DNA of 64,000 nt from Aureobasidium sp. EXF-3400 (GCA_024195585.1 SWBL01000047.1:140723-204722), one strand, 5' to 3'; shown: positions 33,594-44,917, counted from the first letter of the stretch. The notes: generated by a model from the letters alone, not told the origin. Made by a program: numbers and translations.

Positions 33594-34972
33594 CTATCTG
33601 CTGTTCTCCTCCCACGTCGGACCGGTGCAGTTGAATCCAACAGAGGAAACATTGTCACACAAGTACTGGCTAGGAGCAGTATTGTTGACAGTGTCGACAA
33701 TGTCGATACCAATAATTTCTTGACCAGTGCAAGGAGATGCAGCCGAGCACTGAATAGCACCGACCACATCACTGACGGCGGTTCCGGTCCAATTCTGAAG
33801 GCGAATATCGTGGAGGTTAAACTTGCTGCTATCGCAGCCACCAGTCGCGCCATTATAAGAGGTACACTGAGTCACGGCATAGATACCAGTATTGTTGTAG
33901 AGAACAAAATCGGAGAACGTAATGTTGGCAGCATAACCCAGGCCACCACCACCGCCGTTGGGAGGATAACCAGTAGAAACTCCAGTCCCTAAGCAAGTTA
34001 GCAAGTGATTTTGTTGGGACGGCGCGATTTTACGAACAGGTCTTGACGTAGGCGCCATATCTCATGTTGTACGAGCGGATGTCACGAGCAGTGACATTTT
34101 CGATGATTTCGAAAGTGTTGTTGTATTGACCAATGCTGCCAATAGCGACACCAAGACCCATATAGAAGTCACAGTCCTCGATAAGGATGTTGGTGCTGTT
34201 GGCCTTCAAGGCGATAGAATCATCTCCGTTAGTGACATTCCAGCGGCGGAAGGTGATGTTGTTGGCGTATACAGTGTCGGCACCGTCAGTGTTCAGACTT
34301 GAAAAGTCAAAGCCAACAGGCTCGTTGCCAGTGCTGTTCACATAAATATCTTCCAGAAGAATGTTCTCGCTGTGAATGACGGTCATGGTCCACATCTGGG
34401 AGTCCACAAATCGGGTGCCCAAGAAGGTGCTATCCTTGGTTCCAGTAATGGTAATCTGGTGAGGTCTGCCAGGGCTACATCAAAATCAGTATGTCAATCG
34501 ACGATATAGCAAATGTGAGCACTTACTAGTTGTTTGTTCCATTGACAAAGGTATACCAAGTCTGTCCAGAGCCATTGAGAGTAGCGTATCCATGACCATC
34601 CCAGTTGATATTCTCTCCACCAAACAACCAAGCCGAAGATTGGTTCTGGTAACCAACAGGGAGGGAGTGGTTGAGCCAGTAAGGGATATTCGTGTCCCAA
34701 AGGAGTAAACCATTCAAGTCGACGTCAACATTCTTCAAACCAGTAGTGTTCATAACACTATGGATGTTGTAGGTTTCGTTGCGGAAGACAACTTTTCCTC
34801 GTGAGGGTGCCTCGTTACGGCCGCATTTTTCGAATGCCTCGACGATGGCGGGAGCAGAGTCACCGCCATTCGCACAGGGCTCGACAATGCAGACACGTTC
34901 GGGGATAGTGACGACTGTTTGGGCAATTGCAAGTGCTGGCACACTGAGTGCCGCGATGAGAGAGGCGTACAT
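33594..34972 (-). CDS. Secreted GH28 pectinase, exo-type
   Basis: Exons 34972-34527, 34474-34038 and 33988-33594 give 425 aa. A signal peptide (MYASLIAALSVPALAIAQ) marks secretion and there are many N-glycosylation sequons. GH28 right-handed beta-helix signatures: NTDG (210-213), GDDS with catalytic Asp pair (232-235) and RYGAYVK (287-293). The usual GHG motif, which carries the active-site His of polygalacturonases, is GLG here (255-257), in the context YMGLGVAIGSIGQY. That form recalls the exo-acting rhamnogalacturonan/galacturonan branch (RgxB-like) rather than an endo-polygalacturonase. Substrate is therefore uncertain between galacturonan and rhamnogalacturonan ends. Splicing restores the junction YVKT|WTGVSTG. 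Confidence 0.85.
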
Positions 34973-35495
34973 TGTGATACTGGTGATAAAAAAACAAGAT
35001 GCACTTACAGCACAAACAGCGGGAACAGCCCTCTAAATATACTCATCTGCAGTTCATGGTTCGGCATTCAGGTTACATTGATCACCGCAAAAACCTCCAA
35101 CATGCCTGCTGATCGCTGCCTCATGGTTACAGTGACGATCCTCGAGTCGGGGACACCGTGGTCATGGTGGAGAGAATGATGTCGAGAGACCTGGAGAAAA
35201 AGCCGGAGCAGCACGGGCACTTCTCTTGGGGCTCCACCTTTCTCCACATGTCGGCAACGGATTCAAGTCGTCGGCTTTTGGATGACTGCCATGTGCATCT
35301 GAGCTATGGTCTAGTGGTCTCAAGCCAACCAAGATCATGTCTTGGAAGGTGGAGGTAAGAACGGATGAGTGAAAGAAAATTGAGAGTACATCATAGTACA
35401 TTTGCCAAGTATTGCTCTTGCAGTTGGTGCGGGGAATCAACAGCGTTTGCTGTGTGCATTATATATTTATATGGTCATGAATCATGAGCACCTAC
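34973..35495. other. Promoter of the GH28 gene
   Basis: 523 bp between the GH28 start and the TSR3 stop. A minus-strand TATATTTA-like element lies about 60 bp before the GH28 ATG, near 35034-35041. No gene seen. Confidence 0.4.
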
Positions 35496-36680
35496 TCATG
35501 CACCTGGAGGCCACTTTGAGGGCGCATCGATGACAGTCCTCGAGAAGCGAGCACTGATCTGATCCTGGGCCTTTTGTTTTTGCTTTGCACCAATTCCTGA
35601 GCGGTCCAGGACTGGGGTTGCATTCATGATGTTGTCAATATCATCGTCCTCAGCACCGCCAAAATCTGAGCCTGACTCGTCGTCCGAGTCGTGAAGAGGC
35701 TTAGGTTCAGTCTGTGCGATGCGACCTGGTTGTGGCTTGTCGTCCGAAACAGCAGGAGCAGGATTTTGGAAGGGCTTCGAGGCAAGAACACGGCGACGAA
35801 GCTCAGCCATTTCTTCCTCATCATCGTCCGAGGGTGGCATGCCGTAAGGATCGTGGTCATCCTCCTCCTCTTCTTCTTCATCTTCGTCATCCTCGTCCTT
35901 GTTCTCCCTCTCTTCGCCATCGCTGTCTTCGTCGCTTCCCTCTTCGTCGGACTCGTCAAGCATGCGAGTACGGTTCAGATTGCCTCCTCTCCATGCGTCG
36001 TCCTCGTTGGCTTCTCTCTCGGCTCGGTCCTGGACGTATTCGTTCTCAATCTTCTCCAACCAAGCTGCCTCGGCCTGCTTTATGCCGGCTTCATCCTCGC
36101 AGGCAGCATAGCGTTTGAGCACAGCTTCGTTGATGTCGAGGAAGGCCTGGCCGTAGCTGAAAGTGCTGAGAATGTGTTCGGCCCACTCTTTCTTTCGACA
36201 AATGTAAAAACAGGCAGCAAGAGCCTCAACACAGTTCATTCTCCAGGGCTTTCCGTAGTTTGTTGGGTTTGCAGCAATCAGGTAGGGAAGAAGTCGTTGG
36301 TGGGGGCCTCCAATCCTGCTGAATGGGACTTCTTGGATACGCTTCCAGCTGGCTTCGACAACAGCAGCACCGTACTGCTCGAGAAGTGGGGCATCGGCAG
36401 GTGAGATGATAGTTTTTGCATTGGGCGAAACGACGATACCGGCGAACTTCTGGCCGACATGCAGTTCGCGCATGAGCCCCAGACGCATCAGACGTTTGCC
36501 GCTGCATCGTTTGGCATCGCAGTGGCCAAGGTCCCAGGCGGCAGCCTTGTAAGGAGGACGTTTGGAGGCAGCAGGATCGATCTCTCCTTCCTCGCCACGG
36601 GCAGGAGGTAAAGGGCGAGCAGAACGACCGTTTGCGAAGCGCTTGCCCTTGTTGGACATGTCCTTCTTGTGGCGGACCAT
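35496..36680 (-). CDS. TSR3: 18S rRNA aminocarboxypropyltransferase Tsr3
   Basis: Single-exon, 394 aa. Tsr3 moves the 3-amino-3-carboxypropyl group of S-adenosylmethionine to the hypermodified uridine of 18S rRNA (m1acp3-psi) during late 40S maturation in the cytoplasm. The conserved core runs from WDLGHCDAKRCSGKRL through SWKRIQEVPFSRIGGPHQRL, LPYLIAANPTNYGKPWRMNC and AEHILSTFSYGQAFLDIN. The last ~170 residues are very acidic (runs of Glu/Asp) and poorly conserved, as in other fungal Tsr3 proteins. It is divergent from the GGA gene. Confidence 0.93.
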   Translation of the reverse strand: MVRHKKDMSNKGKRFANGRSARPLPPARGEEGEIDPAASKRPPYKAAAWDLGHCDAKRCSGKRLMRLGLMRELHVGQKFAGIVVSPNAKTIISPADAPLLEQYGAAVVEASWKRIQEVPFSRIGGPHQRLLPYLIAANPTNYGKPWRMNCVEALAACFYICRKKEWAEHILSTFSYGQAFLDINEAVLKRYAACEDEAGIKQAEAAWLEKIENEYVQDRAEREANEDDAWRGGNLNRTRMLDESDEEGSDEDSDGEERENKDEDDEDEEEEEEDDHDPYGMPPSDDDEEEMAELRRRVLASKPFQNPAPAVSDDKPQPGRIAQTEPKPLHDSDDESGSDFGGAEDDDIDNIMNATPVLDRSGIGAKQKQKAQDQISARFSRTVIDAPSKWPPGA

Positions 36681-37060
36681 GCTGACTCTGGCGCTTCTTG
36701 TTGGTGTCGATATATAGGTGTGATATGTGCGAGTGAGATAAAAGCAGCCAAATGAGATTAAGGAAAGTTGATAAAATGAAGTCGAGTGTGTATATGACGA
36801 GATGAGGGGCAGGCAAATTTCGAGACGGATAGCGAAAATCGACGCGAGTCAGGTTGACGAGCGAGGGCTACGTCAATGTCGAGGCCCGCCAAGATCTTAG
36901 CTTAGGAGCAGTTCCGCAATACACCACAACGTGGTGCATACCGCTGCCTGCATTCGACTCGTTATCTTTACATTATTCTGCAACAGAAGCGCCCATCGTA
37001 ACTCACACACGCCTACAAGACCTTCATTCTCCAACACTATCCACCTCAATATCGCCCACC
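36681..37060. other. Divergent promoter, TSR3 / GGA
   Basis: 380 bp. A 9-codon upstream ORF starts at the ATG at 36876. The stretch from about 36931 to 36986 begins with GT and ends with CAACAG, and could be a 5'UTR intron of the GGA gene. No in-frame ATG for GGA is present. Confidence 0.4.
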
Positions 37061-39177
37061 GTGGAGGCAGCATCAGCGAGATACGCGGCGCGGGACCGCT
37101 GGGTCAACGACGGACCTGCTCCCCAAACCCCGCTGCAGCGCTACATTCGTCCGTCTACTACATGACCGTGTACCGAGAATCTATCAATCTGACATGTATC
37201 CTCAGACAATGCCTGCGACCCGCAAAACTTCGAGCCAAACCTGGCCCTCAATCTCGAGATTGCCGACTTGATCAATGCTAAGAAGGGAAATGCTCCTCGC
37301 GAAGCCGCCGTCGCCATTGTGCAATACGTCAACCACCGCAATCCCAATGTCTCCATGCTTGCCCTGACCCTGCTCGACATCTGTGTCAAGAACTGCGGCT
37401 ATGCTTTCCACCTTCAGATAAGCACAAAGGACTTCCTGAACGAACTCGTCCGTCGCTTCCCTGAACGTCCACCCATGCGCGTCAGTCGTGTTCAAAACCG
37501 CATTCTCGAGCTTATCGAAGAATGGCGATCTACCATTTGCGTCACCTCAAAGTATAGGGAGGATCTGGGCTTCATTCGCGATATGCACCGCCTGTTGAGC
37601 TATAAGGGCTACACCTTCCCCGAAGTCAAGAGAGAGGATGCTGCTGTACTCAATCCCACAAATGATCTCAGATCAGCCGAAGAGATGGAGGAGGAGGAAC
37701 GCGCCGCTCAGTCTGCAAAACTGCAGGAGCTCATCCGCAGGGGTACTCCTCATGATTTGCAGGAGGCCAACAAGCTTATGAAGATTATGGCTGGATTTGA
37801 CACTCGTCGCAAGACCGACTACCGTGCAAAGGCTGCTGAGGAGGTTGCCAAGGTTCAGCAAAAGGCAAGATTGCTCGAGGAAATGTTGCAAGGCTACAAG
37901 CCAGGTGACGAGATTAAGGAAGGTGATGTGTTCGAGGTGAGTACTGACAGAAGCTTCATGTTGAGAGCTGAGATTGACCAGACTAGGAACTCGCAAACGC
38001 CTTGGCCAGTGCGCATCCCAAGATCCAGAAGATGTGCGAGGAAGAGTCCGAGGACCACGAAGCTGTCGCAAAGCTGTTCGAGATCAACGACAGCATACAC
38101 CGTACAAGCGAAAGATACAAGCTCATCAAGAAGGGTGATCTCGAGGGTGCTAACAGAATCGCTGCTGGCACTCTGGGCATCAGCGGTGCTGGTGTTAAGA
38201 GCGGACCCAACAACGAGTTGTCTCTGATTGATTTCGGTGGTCCAGAAGAAGAAGAAGCCGCTCAGCCTGCTCAATCCCAGCCTTCCCAGGCTGCTGCTCA
38301 ACCCAAGGGTAATGCTTTAGAAGACGACTTGCTTGGTCTGTCAATTGGCGGTTCTGTCTATGGTTCTGGTGGTGCCTTGACCCTTGGCTCTCCTAACAAT
38401 GGTCTGGCCGATCTTGCTGGCTCCTCGAGCTCACAGCCGACTCCTGCACCTGCACCTGCTGCTGTTCCTCCTCCCGTCCAACCTCAAGCAGCCAAAGCAA
38501 ACTACGATCCCTTTGGCATGACTTCTTCTCCCGCACCTGCATCAAACTCCTTCCACCAGCCTCAGCAACAACAAAAGGCAGCAGATCCATTCGCTGCTCT
38601 GTCCGGTAATTCGCGCACCGCGTCGCCCTTCCAGTTCCAGCAATCTGTCAAGCCTCCAGCATCACCTGCGGTTCCGCAATCAGCTGCATCACTATTGGGT
38701 GGTGACGACGAGTGGACCTTTTCATCTTCTCTCCCTGCGCAGCCGCAGAAACCTCAATCCAACACTGTGACTGTCATCGACTCGAGCGTGAGAGCCATCT
38801 TCCACGTTTCGAGACCAGCAGGTGCAAACGACTATCTAGCCATTGACGTCAGGATATCCAACAAGACCCCTCAACCCATCAGTGATTTTACTCTCCAACT
38901 TGCAGTAACAAAGGTACGATTATAGCTCAACCACAAACCTCCACATCTACAGCAAGTTAACATTTCCACTTCCTAGGCATTCTCCCTGCAACTTCAACCA
39001 CAATCGGGTCGCAACCTGTCTCCAAGCCAGGTTGACGGTATCAAGCAAGCCATTCGTTTGCAAGGCGTTACTCCTGGTAAAGGAAGTGCTGTTCGTATGC
39101 GTTGGCGTGCCAGCTATGTTATCGGTGGTCAACCGCGTGAGGAGAGCGGCGAGGTTAGCAATTTGGGCGTGCTTTAG
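37061..39177 (+). CDS. GGA: GGA family clathrin adaptor (VHS-GAT-GAE)
   Basis: Exons 37061-37148, 37206-37936, 37987-38913 and 38977-39177 give 648 codons from a provisional GTG start. GGA proteins are Arf-dependent adaptors that sort cargo from the trans-Golgi to endosomes. Order of domains: VHS (residues ~20-155, with LQRYIHNACDP, NLALNLEIADLINAKKGN, LLDICVKNCGYAFHLQIS), GAT (~180-310, NKLMKIMAGFD to FEINDSIHRTSERYKLIKKG), a Pro/Gln/Ser hinge containing DLLGL and DPF-type motifs, and a C-terminal GAE ear (RAIFHVSRPAGANDYLAIDV onward). No ATG precedes the VHS domain in frame; CCCACCGTGGAGGC at 37055-37068 resembles a Kozak start with GTG in place of ATG. A near-cognate start, an unseen upstream exon or a base error are all possible. 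Confidence 0.85.
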
Positions 39178-39299
39178 AGACTCTACCTCATTTAATAGAA
39201 AGTTCATTCTTTTTCTGCAAGTTAAGCAATACATTTTGACCCAAGGCATTGTCCTCGACGCATTCGTTTTACATATCCTACAGCATAATCCTTGTGATC

Positions 39300-39327
39300 G
39301 CTGATGTCGCTGATGTCGCTGATGTCG
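39300..39327. repeat. Tandem 9-mer (CTGATGTCG)x3
   Basis: Three perfect back-to-back copies just behind the GGA gene. Confidence 0.8.
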
Positions 39328-40087
39328 GTAGCTGTTCGGTGAATTGTATTAGTGGCAAAGGAGAGGCAAAAATCACTCGGTGAAGATCGGAGAGGGTGAA
39401 CAGACGTCTCTATCTTCTGCGAGGAAATGTGTTACTAGTAGACCAAACCTCCGAGTATTGTTGACGTTCGGAGGAAGAAATGTGGCCTGAGTGAGAAAAA
39501 AACAATCGTGATAGGGAAATCGTGACACGCGCTACTGCTGTTGGGACCAACGAACAAACATGCATATGAGCTGAAATGCACACCACGTTACGAGCCGAAA
39601 TCACATCCATACCTGTGGTGTCGCCAGTGTTAATGAACGCGTGGTGGCCAGAGGAAGGAGACGTTCGCAGGCTCGGGAGCGGCCGAAGCTAAGGCTTGAC
39701 TCGCTCAGTTTGGCGCTGGCCCAAGCTTCAACATGGTTTAGCACGATGTCATCAAGGTCCAACCTTTCTGTTATGTAGCGTCCTCCGAACAATGTCTGGC
39801 TGTGCAAATCAAATACTACGAGGGTGCTGTGGAAGATGAAAACGGAAAAGAGTGAGAAGGGTTGTGAGATGTGCGGATCCGGTCGCACTCTTGAGTAGGG
39901 CCGCAGAGAGGATGGCGAGGTTCTGGTAATGGGGTGACTTTTGCTGGTCGGGCCTACCCACGATGTTCCGGTTCGGCCCTGCATCGTCATACCTACTCGT
40001 TGTCGGGAAGGAGCTTGCTCCAAGGGTGTTCCAGGGAGCAGTTCAGCGGTTGGAGCTTCATGATTTCGTTCCACATCTAGCATTTGA

Positions 40088-40095
40088 AATATAAA
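40088..40095 (+). promoter_or_regulatory. TATA box of pyruvate decarboxylase
   Basis: AATATAAA about 83-90 bp before the ATG, in a long upstream region typical of a strongly regulated glycolytic-fermentative gene. Confidence 0.6.
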
Positions 40096-40177
40096 CCAAC
40101 CGAAGCTCCCGAACACAAAACCTCCTCTTCTCTTCTCATCCTATCCAAGATCCTACAACAATCACACCTACCCCGCC

Positions 40178-41961
40178 ATGGCTTCTCAAGACATCCGCAC
40201 CAACTCGCTCAAGAAGCCAATCACCATCACTGAGTATATCTTTGCTCGCATCAAGCAATGTGGTGTCACCTCTGTCCACGGTCTTCCTGGTGACTACAAC
40301 CTGTCTGCCCTCGACTACCTTGAGAAAGCTGGTCTGAAATGGGTCGGCAACTGCAACGAGCTCAACGCTGGTTACGCCGCTGATGGCTACGCCAGAATCA
40401 AGGGTTAGTCGACCGAGTTTCTCTCGTGATAGCATAGGCTAATTGTGTCCAAGGCATGGCCGCCCTTGTCACCACCTTCGGTGTTGGTGAGCTCTCTGCC
40501 ATGAACGCCATCGCCGGTGCCTACTCGGAATACGTCCCCATTGTTCACGTTGTCGGTATGCCCGCGTTGACGGCACAGAAAGATAAACTTATGCTCCATC
40601 ACACTCTCGGCAATGGCGACTACAATGTCTTCGTTGACATGTTCCGCCTTGTTTCCTGCGCCGTCGCCAACCTGAAAGACCCTAGCACTGCTGCCGATCA
40701 GATTGACCATGTCATTCGCGAGTGTTACCTCCAATCACGCCCCGTCTACATCGGTCTGCCTTGTGACATGGTCGAGGACAAGGTCGAGGGCGAGAGACTC
40801 GACCAGCCCATTGACTTGTCATACCCTCCCAACCCCGAGGAGCAAGAAGATTACGTCGTTGATGTTGTCTTGAAGTACCTACATGCAGCAAAGGACCCTA
40901 TCATTTTGGTCGATGGTTGTGCCATCCGCCACCGCGCTCAGAAGGAGACCCACGATTTGATCACCAAGTCCGGCCTGCCCACATTCGTCGCTCCTCTTGG
41001 TAAGGGGTGTGTTGACGAGACTCTTCCCAACTTCTGCGGTGTGTATGCTGGTGACGGTTCAGCCGAAGGTGTTCGCGACCGTGTCGAAAGCTCCGATCTT
41101 GTTCTCAGCATCGGCGCCATCAAGTCCGATTTCAATACTGGAGGCTTCACATATCGCCAGAGTCAATTGACTACCATCGACTTCCACTCTAATTTCATCC
41201 AAGTCCGTTACTCGCAATACCCTGGTATCCGCATGAACGGTGTCCTCCGCAAGGTCGTCGAAAAGATGGGCAAGCTGAACGTCAAGGAAGGCCCCAAGCC
41301 CGGCAATCACATAAGCAGCAAAGACAACACCCAGGTCATCACACAGAAGTACTTCTGGCCTCGTCTTGGCCAATGGCTGCGTGAGAACGACATTGTTATT
41401 GCTGAGACTGGTACCTCGGGCTTTGGTATGTCGGATGCTCACTTCCCTGCCAAGGTTCAACTCATCTCTCAGATCCTGTGGGGCTCCATCGGCTATGCTA
41501 CCGGTTCTGCTCAGGGTGCCTCATTGGCCGCCAAGGAGCTTGAGGAGGAGAAGGGCGAAAAACACCGCACTATTCTGTGCACTGGTGACGGTTCATTCCA
41601 ATTGACCGCCCAGGAGGTCTCAACCATGATCCGCCGCAAGCTGAAGCCCATCATCTTCCTCATCAACAACGATGGCTACACGATCGAGCGCATGATCCAC
41701 GGCATGGAAGCCGAATACAACGACATTCAGATGTGGAAATACCAGGATCTGGTTCCCGCTTTCGGCGCAAAGGAGGGCGAGTACAAGACCTACACGATCA
41801 AGACGCGTGACGAGCTCGACCAGCTCATGGCAGACGACAACTTCAACGCTGCTCCTTACCTGCAGTTCGTCGAGCTATTCATGCCCAAGGACGACGCTCC
41901 TGAAGCGCTCAAGCTCTCTGCTTCGGCAGCCGAACGCAGAAACAAAAAGGCCGAGGCCTAG
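40178..41961 (+). CDS. PDC1: Pyruvate decarboxylase
   Basis: Exons 40178-40403 and 40454-41961 give 577 aa. It converts pyruvate to acetaldehyde and CO2 in the cytosol using ThDP and Mg2+. The catalytic Glu61 (GNCNELN), the HHTLGNGDY His pair, the intact GDGSFQLT cofactor motif and [13 protein letters not shown] are all present. Codon use is strongly C-ending, like the fructosyltransferase gene, which suggests high expression. The single intron follows the codon for GYARIKG. Compared with the cluster decarboxylase at 27-29 kb, this copy has canonical motifs and is the likely housekeeping or fermentative enzyme. Confidence 0.93.
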
Positions 41962-42506
41962 AAGATATCGGGACCGCGAACAACTTGGACTTCTCATGGG
42001 AATGTCATCAACGAATAACTTAATTGACTTGTGCTCTTATAATGATGTAAATAGACGTTTGGCGTTTTAGTTTTCAGAATCCACTTTTCTTAATTCTTGA
42101 CTCGTCTCGTTGTCCTTGACTCTGTGATTCGTGCCAGTGATCCAGATATCTCCGCCTAGGATTCAGACTCTTTGATGGCATATACCTTGCTCAATAGGCT
42201 CAAAACATCTGGCAGGGATGGCTTTTTTGGCAGAAGCTCCTCTATATTGGATTGACATGGGTGTGTTGTATGTTGTGGAGTTCTGAGTCCCGGTTCAACT
42301 CTGCAGACAGCTTGGTGGCTTAGCTGCTGCCAGACCATGAATTCTGAGCACGAAGCGTCTATTGCGCCTCGCCAACAGCCGGTGTGTTTGTGTTAAGCAT
42401 GGCCATTTCCCGCCTTCCAGAGAAGTGTGCGCGACACCCGTCGTCGCGATCGATCGGGTTGTTGTGCGTCCAAGAGATTGTACACGTCTGGTTCGGCTCT
42501 CATCTT
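41962..42506. other. Convergent 3' region, PDC / MED9
   Basis: 545 bp between gene ends; nothing recognised. Confidence 0.5.
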
Positions 42507-42959
42507 TCAACTCTTGTCTTCGTCAGCCAAACCCGCCAATCTAGCCAACACCTCCCTCTGCCTCTTGATCTTGTCCTCAAGTCCTTTGATCTCTTCCTCT
42601 TGCTCCTCAACGCCCCTGTGCATATCCGCCAGCCCAGCTAAATCAGCCAAGGCCTTCCTGATCCTGCTTTTCAGGAATTGCGCAGCCACAGCCGCATCTT
42701 TGTAGTCTAGTTGCTGCGGCGCTGAGCTGGGGAGTGCGGAAGCTGAGGTCACGGGTGTGTGGGGAGCATTGTTTGGTGGTATCGCGGCGGAGGTGTCGGG
42801 GGTGTAGACATTTAGTGAAGGTTCTAGGCGTGAGAGCAGGGCGTGCAGAGGTGGGAGGATGTCGAAGGTTTGGGCGGGCGGGAGTGGTGGTTGTGCGGTG
42901 GTGGGAGTTGGATTTAGAGGTGGTGCAATTGTTGTGGTTGGTGTTGCATTTGAAGACAT
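42507..42959 (-). CDS. MED9: Mediator complex subunit 9
   Basis: Single-exon, 150 aa. Med9 is a middle-module subunit of Mediator, the bridge between activators and RNA polymerase II. After a Pro/Thr-rich N-terminus come the family landmarks FDILPPLHALLSRL, then DYKDAAVAAQFLKSRIRKAL and the terminal coiled-coil VEEQEEEIKGLEDKIKRQ. The Met at 42959 is chosen over an upstream in-frame Met (42995) since it directly precedes the conserved composition and has a fair context. It shares a 360-bp divergent promoter with an F-box gene. Confidence 0.85.
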   Translation of the reverse strand: MSSNATPTTTIAPPLNPTPTTAQPPLPPAQTFDILPPLHALLSRLEPSLNVYTPDTSAAIPPNNAPHTPVTSASALPSSAPQQLDYKDAAVAAQFLKSRIRKALADLAGLADMHRGVEEQEEEIKGLEDKIKRQREVLARLAGLADEDKS

Positions 42960-43319
42960 GGTTTCTGTTGTTTGTGGATTGTTAAAGAAGCGCACGAGAA
43001 GTTATCAAATTGATTGTTGGTAATTAAGGTAGTGTTTAAAGTGAATTGTTTGAGGTGTCGGACTGTCGGACTGAAAGATACGTTGAAGTGGTGCGCGATG
43101 CTGCGGGGAGCGACTTCCTTCGAGCCAACTCAAACTGTGGAAGATGCCACAACCATGCGTTATGACGCGAACTATCTCAATGCACGATAGTCTCAAGGAC
43201 CGAAGCAGTGTCGATTGACAGACCAAATCTCATTGACTCTCTCAGTCTGGAAAGAACTGTGTCTCTATGATCACAATTCGTTCTTCCTCTCTTACTACTT
43301 CGCTTTTCAATCTACCATC
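42960..43319. other. Divergent promoter, MED9 / F-box gene
   Basis: 360 bp between outward-reading starts; no clear elements recognised. Confidence 0.45.
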
Positions 43320-44917
43320 ATGAGTGAGCAAACGCCACACGCCCTCACGATTCCTGAAGTTCTGCGCGAGGTCTTTCAATATCTGGAATCTGATCGCAAA
43401 GCCCTCTACTCTGCTAGCCGAGTGAACAGAACCTGGGCTGAAGAATGCCTCAATGTACTGTGGCACCACATAACCGTGAACGGCGCAAAACTTCTCGCTT
43501 CAATTCCCACGCAGCGACGCCAGTTTTATGCTGACAAGATTCGCTGCTGGTCCCTAGATATGAGCTCAACCGATCATCAGGACGAAATATGCGACCTGGA
43601 CTTTCCGCGACTTAGAAGGGTCGATCTTTGGCTAACTAAAGACAACTGGAGATATGATCACCAACTGGTACCAACTCTCGAGGACTTTCGATTATACGAT
43701 ACTTCGAAAAAAGCAGAGTATATCTTGTGGGAGCTGCCAGACTGTTGTCCTAACCTTCGCAAATTGTGTGTTCGTTCTGACCAACTCGATTTCGATGGTT
43801 TGGAAGGATACTTGAAGGAGTTTTCGAAACTGCGAGCTCTGGACCTCACGGGTATGTCCGATGATACTGTTACCGATGAAGTATTCTGTCACCTAGCAAG
43901 TCTGCCACTACATGAATTGCGCATGAAAAAGCCTATTACATCTGAGATGGTCGACCTAGCCTGTCAACGATTAGGTTCTGACAATCTGTTGCCGGAACTT
44001 CATTGTCTTGAAGCTGGGATGGAGTGGTGTGTTGCAGCAAGGCTGTTACCTAACATGACAATGTTGAGAGAGCTCAGACTTGATCTTGTGTCCAGTGATA
44101 CAAACCATAAGAGTTTCCAGGCTATTGGCACACTAACAGAACTGAGAGAACTACACCTTAAACTTGCCTACCAGCCTGAAAGGATTCTCTCTCGTGAAGA
44201 GGTGCTTGCCATTGGTCAACTGCACAAGTTGCGCAACGTGGAGATACTGGGGGGTTCGCTGATCTTCGACGAGCTTGTTACTGACGACGACCTGGTTATC
44301 TTCTTTTCAAGCTTTCCTGAAGTCGAGAATATCTACGTCGATGCATTCAACACCAACATCATCCCAAGTCCAGCTATGATTGCTCTTGCAACGACTAGCA
44401 CGCGACTCCGGCATTACGTGTTCAAGGCAATCCTGGATGTGGGTTTCGCCGAGTCGAGCACGCCACCACTGTTCCCTGAACTGCGATCCATGCAGTATCA
44501 ACATCTGTTGTATTGGGATATATCAGTTGAAGGGTAAGCTCGTATGACCACCACGCCTGCGACACGTGTAGCTTTCAAGATTGCGGAACAATATTCGAGA
44601 CCAGGGCATACACAGAGAGAGAAATTACTTTCTCAAATCTCTTTGGAATTCCTCTGGCATAGAGAATATTGTGCATTTTTGTAGCTATACCATGACCAAT
44701 CGAGACAAATGTCGTTGATACACCTACTAACATATTATCGTGCAGTTCGGAAGCAAGGCTGCAGAAGGTTGCAGAGCTTGCAAAAGGCATCCACAGAAGC
44801 TGCCCCAACCTCAGAACCTTTTGTGCATGGCCTGTTGTGGTAGAGGACAAGTTCACCTTAGAGCTTGAAGACGCTGTACGGCATCTCCTGCATCCCTTAG
44901 GGCTAATGTTATGGTAA
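43320..44917 (+). CDS. F-box/LRR-like protein
   Basis: Exon 43320-44533 plus a proposed last exon 44746-44917 give 461 aa. LTIPEVLREVFQYLESDRKA and LYSASRVNRTWAEECLNVLW form the F-box; repeated leucine-rich units follow (LRRVDLWL, LRKLCVRSDQL, LRALDLTGM, LRELRLDLV, LRELHLKLA, LRNVEILGG). Without splicing the frame stops at TAA 44535-44537 directly after an ideal donor GTAAGC. Behind a perfect CTAAC branch site and TGCAG acceptor (44745), the frame resumes for 56 residues with the LRR-like stretch IHRSCPNLRTFCAW. The 212-nt intron is long for this genome. Target unknown; role by analogy is substrate choice in an SCF ligase. Confidence 0.75.

Larger units (their letters stand above)
39178..40177. 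other. Promoter region of pyruvate decarboxylase
   Basis: 1.0 kb without a credible gene. Holds three tandem copies of a 9-mer, CTGATGTCG, at about 39300-39327 and the TATA box listed separately. Confidence 0.5.

Noticed and set aside
42285..42310. GGTTCAACTC, a possible tRNA B box
   Set aside because: No A box at the right distance and no cloverleaf stems.
44534..44571. Alternative 38-nt intron in the F-box/LRR gene
   Set aside because: Too short for a normal fungal intron; the 212-nt alternative has a perfect branch site and a longer coding continuation.
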